NCBI GenBank assembly: GCA_963750715.1
Contig: CAVVRP010000012.1
Span: forward strand, 930,001-994,000
Length of the DNA: 64,000 nucleotides
Direction of reading: 5' to 3'
Source: JAGVSR01 sp963750715
GTDB lineage: Bacteria > Pseudomonadota > Alphaproteobacteria > Rhizobiales > Hyphomicrobiaceae
A program made the translations under genes and the position numbers. The notes under the pieces are model-generated. The model saw nothing but the letters and a program-made list of their open reading frames with translations, had not been told where the DNA came from and did no database searches. Positions 54,596-62,410 of this stretch are shown one piece after another. Positions within the stretch are counted from its first letter, which is position 1; the number at the start of each line of letters is the position of its first letter.

Positions 54596-55288
54596 TTGAC
54601 ATACGGCATGCGCATCTTGGAGTTCATGACAACGTACAAGTGCGTCGGCTCCCACAAATCTCACGGACGGCCACTCTCCCCTCGACACCCGCTAGGCGCG
54701 GCCGCGATCCAACTGCTACAGGTAGTGGCGATGTCATGCCTTGTCCATCTGCCAACGCCAGCGCATTGCGGACAGGACGGGGCCATCGTCAACCCCCAGC
54801 CCGTGGCGCCCGTGCGAACGCCGCCGGTCGCGCATCGTGATCTTCCCAAACCGGTCGCCGACATGCGCGCTGCCATCCTAGCTGCGGCGAAGTCTGGAGT
54901 GATCGACGATCTGGCAACCGCGATTGCGTGGAACGAGATCACGCCCGAGTTCGGACAGGCAGCCGGCGAGGATGCCATTGCCCACTTGAAGTCTCTGTCG
55001 CACGATGGCAGCGGCCGCGACGTTCTGGCTGTGATCGCGAACCTGCTGGAGCTTTCTGCAGCGCGCCTTCCGCTCGGACCGGACGTCGAGAACAGCGCCA
55101 TCTATGTCTGGCCTTATCTGGCCGAGCAACCGCTCGAAAAACTCACGCCTTCCGAGGAGGTGGATCTGTATCGCCTGATGCCCGTTCCCCTGGCCGCCGA
55201 AGCGCGCGCCTCCAAGTCCTGGAACTGGTGGCGGCTGTCGATCGGCGCGGATGGGACCTGGCTCATGTTCGCGCGGCAGAATCGATGA
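54596..55288 (+). CDS. Hypothetical exported protein
   Basis: This frame is up to 230 residues with an uncertain start: TTG at 54596, ATG at 54608, or ATG at 54626 with GGAG close by. A hydrophobic stretch (PLGAAAIQLLQVVAMSCLVH) could be a signal or anchor. The C-terminal ~150 residues look folded: AAAKSGVIDDLATAIAWNEI, LAVIANLLELSAARLPLGPD, IYVWPYLAEQPLEKLTPSEE and the final WNWWRLSIGADGTWLMF, which resembles an SH3-like strand pair. Family not recognised. Confidence 0.6.
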   Translation: MTYGMRILEFMTTYKCVGSHKSHGRPLSPRHPLGAAAIQLLQVVAMSCLVHLPTPAHCGQDGAIVNPQPVAPVRTPPVAHRDLPKPVADMRAAILAAAKSGVIDDLATAIAWNEITPEFGQAAGEDAIAHLKSLSHDGSGRDVLAVIANLLELSAARLPLGPDVENSAIYVWPYLAEQPLEKLTPSEEVDLYRLMPVPLAAEARASKSWNWWRLSIGADGTWLMFARQNR

Positions 55289-55516
55289 TTTTCAGTGGCC
55301 GTCCGGAGGCTTAGGATGTCGCAATTGCTGCGGTGCAAGAGATGCCATATTTCGCCGCAGTTTGAATGATTTCCATAACCGGGCGCAGTCTGCTAATGAG
55401 CGTAGTCATGGTTGACTAGCCTGGACAGGCTTTTGGCCATCGTCGGCATTGTGACGCCCATCCGCGGACTGTAGGCCGTGTCCCTGGATCGGTGTTCTGA
55501 AAAGAGGATGAGTAAA

Positions 55517-56258
55517 ATGAAGTTGCGGATTTTGTTTGCGGCGGCCTTGGCATGCTGCGTCATTTCCGGACCCGCGGCAGCACAGGGTCTCAGTGCTTAC
55601 GGCGTGTGGGGCGATGGTCACCAGTTGAAGAAGAGCAACGCGTCTCCGGCGTTCGGTGGCGACGGAAATCCCTCAATGCTCGGTGGCCCACCGGCGGTCG
55701 CGAGCGCACTGCCACAGACAGGCAAAGCCAAGGAACTACTCCAGGGCGGACCCAGGCCCAGCATCGCGCCGATGGCTCCGCAGAAAGTGGCATTCAACGG
55801 CGGCTATGGCGCAGGCTCGGTCGTCATCGATCAGTCGGCGAAGAGGCTTTACTATGTGCTCGGCTCGGGACAGGCATACGCGTATCCCGTCGCTGTCGGC
55901 AAGACGGGCTTCGGCTGGACTGGCACCGAGAAGGTTTCGAAGATCGTCAACTGGCCAGACTGGACGCCACCTGAGGAAATGCGTCATCGCAAGCCTCATC
56001 TGCCGTTGAAAATGACCGGCGGCCTCAACAATCCGCTCGGCGCCAAGGCGATCTACCTCGGCAACACGCTCTACCGCATCCACGGTACGAATGACTTCGA
56101 GCTCCATCGGCACAGCCGCTTCATCGGGTTGCATCCGCATGCACAACGGCCATGTCGTGCATCTGGCCGGCCTCGTTTCGTCAGGCACCACGGTCTACGT
56201 CGTGAAGGGTCTGTCGAAGGCGACCGTGAAAGCCGGCGGATCCGGCAACAGCATCTGA
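55517..56258 (+). pseudogene. L,D-transpeptidase (YkuD) with one frame break
   Basis: The start MKLRILFAAALACCVISGPA at 55517 has GAGGA at 8-nt spacing and a good signal peptide. The YkuD domain opens GSVVIDQSAKRLYYVLGSGQ and continues to NTLYRIHGTNDFE. At about 56100-56104 the frame shifts by one base. The catalytic segment SIGTAASSGCIRMHN and VVHLAGLVSSGTTVYVVKGL follow in the next frame to a stop at 56256-56258. Without the shift it would be a complete enzyme making 3-3 crosslinks in peptidoglycan. A strong terminator follows. The break may be an assembly indel. Confidence 0.85.
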
Positions 56259-56278
56259 TCGCGTTTCAATCCATCAAT

Positions 56279-56311
56279 ACGGCTGCCGGTATCGCTCCGG
56301 CAGCCGTTTTT
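56279..56311 (+). terminator. Rho-independent terminator of the L,D-transpeptidase gene
   Basis: An 11-bp perfect stem (ACGGCTGCCGG / CCGGCAGCCGT), 7-nt loop and a TTTTT run. It also separates this gene from the convergent pyrC. Confidence 0.9.
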
Positions 56312-56327
56312 ATCGCATCTAAAAAGC

Positions 56328-57653
56328 TCAAACTTCGTAGAAGCCGACGGGCTCGCCAGTGGCGGGGCTTGAGATTTCGCCCTGCCACATAACGCGGCGA
56401 CCGCGCACGAAAGTGCCAACCGGCCAGCCGGTGACTTTCTTGCCATCATATGGCGTCCAGCCAACGCGGCTTTCAATCCAGGCGTTGGTGATGGTCTCGC
56501 GCCGCTTCATGTCGACGACGGTCAGATCGGCGTCGTAGCCCACGGCGATGCGACCCTTGTTGCGGATGCCAAACAGCCGCTGCGGCCCGTGGCTCGTGAG
56601 GTCGACGAACCGCTCCAGCGACAACCGCCCCGCGTTGACGTGATCGAGCATGATCGGCACCAGCGTCTGCACGCCAGTCATGCCAGAGTGCGAACCGGGA
56701 TAGGCGTGGTCTTTCTCCTCGCGTGTGTGAGGGGCGTGATCGGAACCCAGCACATCTACGACGCCGGACGCCAGCGCGGCCCAGATCGCGTCGCGGTGCG
56801 CAGCATCGCGCACAGGCGGGTTCATCTGCACGTAGGTGCCGAGGTCGCGATAGCATTCGGGGGCCGCTAGTGTCAGATGATGGGGCGTCACCTCCACCGA
56901 AGTCCATGATTTGTGATCCTTGAGGAAATCCATTTCCTCGGCCGTCGAGACGTGCAGCACATGCACGCGCTTGCCGTGCTGCTCGGCAAGGCGCACGAGC
57001 CGCTTCGTAGCGATCACGGCGGCCTCGGGATCTCGCCAGACCGAATGCGAGGACGGGTCGCCCGGCACGCGCAATCCCATGCGCTGTTTCAGGCGCGCCT
57101 CGTCCTCGGCGTGGAACGACGCGCGGCGGCGTATGTTGGCTATGATCCGATCGAGCGATGGTTCGTCATCGACCAGTAAATTGCCGGTCGAGGACCCCAT
57201 GAACACCTTGATGCCGGCTGACCCTTCGAGCCGCTCCAGGTTCGGAATGTCGTCGATGTTCTCGCGAGTGCCGCCGACAAAGAATGCGAAATCGCAGAAC
57301 ATGCGGTGGCGCGCACGGCGCACCTTGTCGGCCAGCGTATCCGGGGTCGTGGTCAGCGGGTTGGTGTTGGGCATCTCGAAAACAGCCGTGACGCCGCCGA
57401 CGACGGCAGAGCGGCTGCCAGTCTCCAGGTCTTCCTTGTGCACCAGCCCCGGTTCGCGAAAATGGACCTGGCTGTCTATGACACCCGGAAGGATGTGCAG
57501 GCTCTTGCAGTCGAGAGTTGCTTGCGCTGTCGCGCCCGTCAGCGTGCCCAGCGCCGTAATGCGCCCTTCCCTGATGCCAAGGTCACGTTGGCCGACACCA
57601 TCGTGATTGACGACGGTGGCGCCTTGAAGCACCAGATCGAACCGTTGGGACAT
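56328..57653 (-). CDS. pyrC: Dihydroorotase-family amidohydrolase
   Basis: This 441-residue enzyme is of the class I dihydroorotase/allantoinase type. Metal ligands are seen in DSQVHFREPGL, in the HVLHVSTAEEM and VTPHHLTL segments, and in GSDHAPHTREEKDHAYPGSH. The long KVFMGSSTGNLLVDDE block carries the residue usually carboxylated (Lys). It closes dihydroorotate in pyrimidine synthesis. Allantoinase or hydantoinase specificity cannot be excluded from sequence alone. It is divergent from ygfZ with 84 nt between starts. Confidence 0.87.
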   Translation of the reverse strand: MSQRFDLVLQGATVVNHDGVGQRDLGIREGRITALGTLTGATAQATLDCKSLHILPGVIDSQVHFREPGLVHKEDLETGSRSAVVGGVTAVFEMPNTNPLTTTPDTLADKVRRARHRMFCDFAFFVGGTRENIDDIPNLERLEGSAGIKVFMGSSTGNLLVDDEPSLDRIIANIRRRASFHAEDEARLKQRMGLRVPGDPSSHSVWRDPEAAVIATKRLVRLAEQHGKRVHVLHVSTAEEMDFLKDHKSWTSVEVTPHHLTLAAPECYRDLGTYVQMNPPVRDAAHRDAIWAALASGVVDVLGSDHAPHTREEKDHAYPGSHSGMTGVQTLVPIMLDHVNAGRLSLERFVDLTSHGPQRLFGIRNKGRIAVGYDADLTVVDMKRRETITNAWIESRVGWTPYDGKKVTGWPVGTFVRGRRVMWQGEISSPATGEPVGFYEV

Positions 57654-57737
57654 CGATGGACCACCTTCGCGGACACTTGCCTTCGCCTCGAGCCCGGCCT
57701 TAAGTCAAATAGTCGAGGCTTTCAACCTGAGACGTCA

Positions 57738-58628
57738 ATGACCACAGCATATACCGCCCTGCTTGCCGATCGCGGCGTGGTCAGCATCACCGGACCGGAC
57801 GCGGCCAAGCTGCTGCAGGGCCTTATCACAAACGATATGGCCCTGCTCGAGCAAGCGCCGGCCATTCACGCAGCCCTGCTGACGCCGCAGGGCAAAATCA
57901 TGTTCGATTTCTTCGTCGTCGGTACGGCGCAAGGGCTTTGGCTGGAAACGTCTCGCGAGATCGCACCATCCCTGACAAAAAGAATCGCCATGTATCGCCT
58001 GCGCGCCAACGCGGAAATCACGGACGTCTCGGCTGTTTACGATGTGTTGGCCGTATGGGATGGGGCAGGCGACGCCGATGCGGCGGACATCGGCGCCGCT
58101 GTCTATCAAGACCCGCGGCTCGCAGCGCTCGGCGCCCGCGTCGTTGCGCCGGCCGGCACCGTGAATACCAACGCCAGCGCCGAAAGCTACCACGCGCACC
58201 GCATCGCCCTTGGCGCGCCGGAAGGCGGCAAGGACTATACCTTTGGTGACACCTATCCCCACGAAGCCGACTTCGATCTGCTCAGCGGCGTGTCGTTCAC
58301 CAAGGGCTGTTATGTCGGGCAGGAAGTCGTGGCGCGCATGCAGAACAAGATGGTCGTCAGAAAGCGCGTGGTGAAAGTGCGAGGATCATCTGATCTGACA
58401 CCGCATGCCGACGTGTTGCTGGGCGAGGCCGCAGTTGGTCGCATCGGCACTACAGCCGGAGCCGATGCCCTCGCCATGCTGCGCCTCGACCGGGCCCTCG
58501 AGGCGCGCGAACAGGCAAAAGCATTGCTGGCGAACGGCGTGACCGTGACCCCCGACGAAACGGCCCTGGCGGCATTCGAGGAGGCGGCTAGCGCCGCGCG
58601 GTACGGCGCGTCAGGAGCGTTGTCTTGA
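57738..58628 (+). CDS. ygfZ: Folate-binding Fe-S assembly protein YgfZ
   Basis: This 296-residue protein is of the GcvT-like family (ATG at 57738; an open extension to 57306 is antisense to pyrC). It begins with LADRGVVSITGPDAAKLLQG and has the diagnostic Cys motif KGCYVGQEVVARM. YgfZ uses folate to help build or repair some [4Fe-4S] proteins. Its stop overlaps the tag start by 4 nt. Confidence 0.92.
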   Translation: MTTAYTALLADRGVVSITGPDAAKLLQGLITNDMALLEQAPAIHAALLTPQGKIMFDFFVVGTAQGLWLETSREIAPSLTKRIAMYRLRANAEITDVSAVYDVLAVWDGAGDADAADIGAAVYQDPRLAALGARVVAPAGTVNTNASAESYHAHRIALGAPEGGKDYTFGDTYPHEADFDLLSGVSFTKGCYVGQEVVARMQNKMVVRKRVVKVRGSSDLTPHADVLLGEAAVGRIGTTAGADALAMLRLDRALEAREQAKALLANGVTVTPDETALAAFEEAASAARYGASGALS

Positions 58629-59239
58629 AAGTCGGGACCGCACGATGCGCGTGGCCGGGGATCAGCGACCCCATCTACGAGCGCTATCACGACGAGGAAT
58701 GGGGCGTGCCCCACGCCGATGACAGGCGCCTGTTCGAAAAGCTTGTTCTGGAAGGATTCCAGTCCGGCCTGTCTTGGCTCACGATCCTCAAGAAGCGCGA
58801 CAACTTCCGGCGCGCGTTCCACGGCTTCGCTGCTGAAAAGATCTCGCGATATGGCGAAAAGGACATCGCGCGCCTGATGGCGAATCCGGGCATCGTTCGC
58901 AACAAACTCAAGATCGAAGCTACCATCGACAATGCGCGGGCCTATCTCCGCCTGTCGGAGACAATTCCGCTGTCGGAATACCTTTGGGATTTTCTCGATG
59001 GCGAACCGCTGGTCAATACGCCAGCAGCCATGAGCGACGTGCCGGCCGAGACCGAGTTGTCGCGACGAATTTCGAAAGCTCTGAAGAGCCAGGGTTTCCG
59101 GTTCGTCGGCCCGACCACCGTCTATGCCTTCATGCAGTCGTGCGGCTTCGTCAACGATCACCTCGTCGCTTGCCATCGGCACGCAGCCTGCGCGAAGCTT
59201 CAGCGTCGGTTCAAACCACCACAACGCCGGGGCTCCTGA
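58625..59239 (+). CDS. tag: DNA-3-methyladenine glycosylase I
   Basis: This 204-residue enzyme starts with TTG in a TTGA overlap with ygfZ. It has the family pattern RCAWPG ... YHDEEWGVPHADDRRLFE, catalytic-pocket EGFQSGLSWLTILKKRDNFR, and zinc ligands split between the N-terminal Cys and the C-terminal CHRHAAC. It removes 3-methyladenine from DNA. The next gene starts 4 nt after the stop. Confidence 0.94.
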   Translation: MKVGTARCAWPGISDPIYERYHDEEWGVPHADDRRLFEKLVLEGFQSGLSWLTILKKRDNFRRAFHGFAAEKISRYGEKDIARLMANPGIVRNKLKIEATIDNARAYLRLSETIPLSEYLWDFLDGEPLVNTPAAMSDVPAETELSRRISKALKSQGFRFVGPTTVYAFMQSCGFVNDHLVACHRHAACAKLQRRFKPPQRRGS

Positions 59240-59243
59240 AGTC

Positions 59244-59882
59244 GTGCCAGATGATCACCTCCCAGCAGCCCGCCCTGGTGCCGCTGCCTCCCCGCGCGCG
59301 TGGCAGCGCATGCTCTCGGGCCGGCGTCTCGATCTTCTCGATCCGCAACCGGCGGACATCGCCATCGAGGACATCGCGCACGGCCTGGCACGTGTCGCCC
59401 GCTGGAACGGGCAGACGACTGGCACTCACGCCTTTTCCGTCGCGCAGCATGTGCTCGTGGTCGAGGAAATCGCGCGCACGGCCAATCCCGACTGGCCATC
59501 CCAGTGGTGCCTTGCAGCACTTCTGCATGACGCCCCCGAATACGTGATCGGCGACCTGATCAGCCCGCTCAAGATTGCGATCGGTCTCGACTACAAGGCT
59601 TTCGAGCGGCGACTGCTCGATGCCATTCATTTCCGCTTCGGATTGCCGGCGCCCCTGCCTCCCGCGATCACCAGTGCCATCAAGGATGCGGACCGGGTCG
59701 CCGCTTATTTCGAGGCAACCGTTCTTGCGGGCTTCGCCCGCGACGAAGCCGAACTCTATTTCGGAACGCCGTATGGGCTGGATCCGGGCCTCGCCCATCT
59801 CCTCGCCGACCTGGAAGCCTGGCCGACGCATCTGGCACAGTCCGCATTTCTTCAGCGTTTCCAGGCATTAAGTGACACATAG
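59244..59882 (+). CDS. HD-domain hydrolase (YfbR-like)
   Basis: This is a protein of about 212 residues. The GTG at 59244, 4 nt after tag, is preferred, although the frame is open back to 59124 inside tag. HD metal ligands are His in GTHAFSVAQHVLVV, His-Asp in CLAALLHDAPEYVIGD and Asp in SAIKDADRVAAYF. The pattern is that of YfbR-like 5'-nucleotidases or related phosphohydrolases. It is cotranscribed with ygfZ-tag by spacing. Confidence 0.82.
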   Translation: MPDDHLPAARPGAAASPRAWQRMLSGRRLDLLDPQPADIAIEDIAHGLARVARWNGQTTGTHAFSVAQHVLVVEEIARTANPDWPSQWCLAALLHDAPEYVIGDLISPLKIAIGLDYKAFERRLLDAIHFRFGLPAPLPPAITSAIKDADRVAAYFEATVLAGFARDEAELYFGTPYGLDPGLAHLLADLEAWPTHLAQSAFLQRFQALSDT

Positions 59883-60020
59883 ACCGCCATTGTCACGCCA
59901 ACCGGAATAAATCCAACCGCGAGCCGTTATCCGACTGATTGCGATCTCGCGCTTAAAAAAATGTTGTTCCGAAAATGGCCATGATCGCGCACTAATTCCA
60001 ACGGCAACTGGAGGCGATTA

Positions 60021-61077
60021 ATGGTTTCAGAATCCACTCTGAGGCGCCGCTCTCGCGATGACGCGGACGTTATAGACATAAGGAACGCCGTGCCCCGCGC
60101 TGAGCCAGCAAGTGTGGAAATCGGTCTAAACGCCGCGATCGTCGCCGTGCTCGACAACGAGCCGGTCGTGCTTGTGATGCGGCACGACGCGGAAGGTGGC
60201 GCCGGCATCGATGGGCTACCTGCCGGACCATTCTCCCCTCTTCAGCACCGTACCCTCGAAAGCGGCTTGCGCTCATGGGTTGCCGAACAGACCGGCCTGG
60301 AGATCGGGTACGCTGAACAGCTGTACACATTCGGTGACCGCGGCCGGCATGCCGAACTCGGAGATGTCGGGCCCCATGTCGTATCTATCGGTTACCTGGC
60401 GCTGACAAACGCCGCGGATGTGCGCCAACTCGAGGGCAGCGTCTGGCGCAGTTGGTATCACTATTTTCCGTGGGAAGACTGGCGTCGCGGCAGGCCCGCA
60501 ATTCTGGAATCTGAAATCGTTCCCCGCCTCAAAGAATGGGCCGAACGTCCGCCTGCGAAGGCCGCACCGGCGAGGCCCGTCCGGCGCGAGGATCGCGTAC
60601 GCATGTGCTTTGGCAGCCGACGGCGCGGCTTGGGACGAGGAAAAAGTGCTCGACCGTTTCGAGCTTCTCTACGAGGCGGGCCTCGTCGAAGAAGCCCGTC
60701 GCGACGGCCGCGAATCCGCACTGAGCTGGGCGCCCGCCCCGCGTCTAGGCGCCGCAATGCGCTTCGATCATCGCCGCATCCTTGCGACCGCTATCGGACG
60801 CACGCGCGCCAAGATCAAGTATCGCCCTGTAATCTTCGAACTGATGCCGCCCGAGTTCACGCTGTTTGAACTGCAGAAAACAGTCGAGGCCATTCTCGGC
60901 CCGCACCTCCACAAGCAGAACTTCCGGCGGCTTGTCGAAGGCGCGGGGCTCGTCGAGCCAACCGGCGAGGTGAAGACGCGAACGGGCGGCCGTCCCGCCA
61001 AGCTGTACCGCTTCCGCCGCGAGGTTTTGCTGGAGCGGCCGGCGCCTGGCGTCCGGGTAAAGCCGGGCCGCGTATAA
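60021..61077 (+). pseudogene. nadQ: NadQ-type NAD biosynthesis regulator with one frame break
   Basis: The start at 60021 has GGAGG at 7-nt spacing. The N-terminal ~185 residues form a Nudix-like domain (EIGLNAAIVAVLDNEPVVLV, GDVGPHVVSIGYLALTNAAD, WYHYFPWEDWRRGRPAILES) whose catalytic Nudix box is replaced by LESGLRSWVAEQTG, so it senses rather than hydrolyses. At about 60585-60605 the frame shifts by one. The next frame holds WDEEKVLDRFELLYEAGLVE and a winged-helix end (LHKQNFRRLVEGAGLVEPTG, GGRPAKLYRFRRE). NadQ regulators repress nadABC in alphaproteobacteria. Twin candidate operators lie just downstream, before nadA. Confidence 0.8.
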
Positions 61078-61198
61078 AGTCCGCAAGACGTGTCCAGTCG
61101 CTGGCATCGAAAGGCGCATTCTCGTACGCCTTTCGAAAATCCTTCACGCACGTACTAGCAATTGCGGCCCGACTAACCTAATTTACTGTATGTCAACA

Positions 61199-61215
61199 AT
61201 GCTCGACTAGAGCAT
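61199..61215. promoter_or_regulatory. Candidate NadQ operator 1
   Basis: ATGCTC-GACTA-GAGCAT, a perfect 6-bp inverted repeat with 5-nt centre, about 86-102 nt before the nadA start. Confidence 0.6.
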
Positions 61216-61259
61216 AACTGCATTCGCCGGCTGCCGCCGGCTCTTATCAGGCTCCATTT

Positions 61260-61276
61260 ATGCTCTAAGAGAGTAC
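61260..61276. promoter_or_regulatory. Candidate NadQ operator 2
   Basis: ATGCTC-TAAGA-GAGTAC has the same left arm and spacing as operator 1, with two mismatches in the right arm. It ends 24 nt before the nadA start, where binding would block initiation. Centres of the two sites are 61 nt apart. Confidence 0.55.
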
Positions 61277-61300
61277 AAATGGCAGCAGGGAGGAGGAGAG

Positions 61301-62362
61301 ATGACCGCGATGATTGCAGCCACGACGATCGACCGGTCGGCACGCGCCGTGTCGTCGTCCGCGTCCGGCAAACTCGCGTTCTCCCCTGCACTCGCCCGGG
61401 AAATGGAGCCGCTCTACGAGAAAGTGCGCCATGTCGTGACGCCGATGGAGTGGGTGCACTACGCTCCACTCATCAAGAAGATCAACGAACTGAAGAAAGA
61501 GCGCAGCGCCGTCATTCTGGCGCACAACTACATGACGCCCGAGATCTTCCATTGCGTCGGTGACTTCCGCGGCGACAGCCTCCAGCTCGCCAACGAAGCC
61601 GCACGCACCGATGCCAAGTTGATCGTGCAGGCCGGCGTACACTTCATGGCCGAGACATCCAAGCTTTTGAGCCCGGACAAGACCGTGCTTATCCCTGACC
61701 TGCGCGCAGGCTGCTCGCTCGCCGCGTCGATCACCGCCGCCGATGTGCGCCTGCTTCGGGAAGCCTATCCAGGAGTTCCGATCGTCACCTACGTCAACAC
61801 GAGTGCGGCGGTGAAGGCCGAGTGCGACATCACCTGCACGTCGTCCAACGCGGTGAAGGTCGTCGAAAGCCTCGGCGCGCCGCGCGTGCTGCTCATTCCC
61901 GACGAGTACCTGTCGAAGTACGTTCAGACGCAGACCAAGGTGGAGATCATCGCCTGGCGCGGCCACTGCGAGGTACATGAGCGTTTCACGGCAGAAGAGC
62001 TGGCGGAGTATCGCCGCTCGGAACCCGGTGTCCGAATTATCGCTCATCCAGAGTGCCCACCGGACGTTATCGCCATGGCCGATTTTACCGGCTCGACCTC
62101 CGGCATGATTAACTGGGTGAAGACCAACAGGCCGAAAAAGGCGCTGCTGGTCACCGAGTGCTCGATGGCGTCCAACGTCGCGGCGGAAGTCACCGACGTG
62201 GAGTTCGTGCGGCCATGCAATCTGTGCCCGCACATGAAGCGCATCAGTCTCGAAACCATTTACGAGTCGTTGCGCGACATCAAGTACGAGGTCACGGTCG
62301 ACCCTGCCGTCGCCGAAAAAGCGCGGCGCGCGGTGGAACGTATGGTCAACGTGAAGGTCTAA
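61301..62362 (+). CDS. nadA: Quinolinate synthase
   Basis: This 353-residue [4Fe-4S] enzyme condenses iminoaspartate with dihydroxyacetone phosphate. The ATG follows AGGAGGAGAG. Family blocks are AVILAHNYMTPEIFH, LIVQAGVHFMAETSKLLSPD, cluster Cys in DLRAGCSLAASI, ITCTSSNAV, IIAHPECPPDVI and RPCNLCPHMKRI. It is divided from nadB by only 48 nt. Two inverted-repeat operators precede it. Confidence 0.96.
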   Translation: MTAMIAATTIDRSARAVSSSASGKLAFSPALAREMEPLYEKVRHVVTPMEWVHYAPLIKKINELKKERSAVILAHNYMTPEIFHCVGDFRGDSLQLANEAARTDAKLIVQAGVHFMAETSKLLSPDKTVLIPDLRAGCSLAASITAADVRLLREAYPGVPIVTYVNTSAAVKAECDITCTSSNAVKVVESLGAPRVLLIPDEYLSKYVQTQTKVEIIAWRGHCEVHERFTAEELAEYRRSEPGVRIIAHPECPPDVIAMADFTGSTSGMINWVKTNRPKKALLVTECSMASNVAAEVTDVEFVRPCNLCPHMKRISLETIYESLRDIKYEVTVDPAVAEKARRAVERMVNVKV

Positions 62363-62410
62363 GCTCTCGGGCGGCATTGAGCCGCGTTCCGCGTCGTGGG
62401 AGGCGCCGAC

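Noticed and set aside
57306..57737. 144-codon N-terminal extension of ygfZ
   Set aside because: It lies antisense to pyrC, lacks conservation, and the ATG at 57738 begins exactly where the YgfZ family begins.
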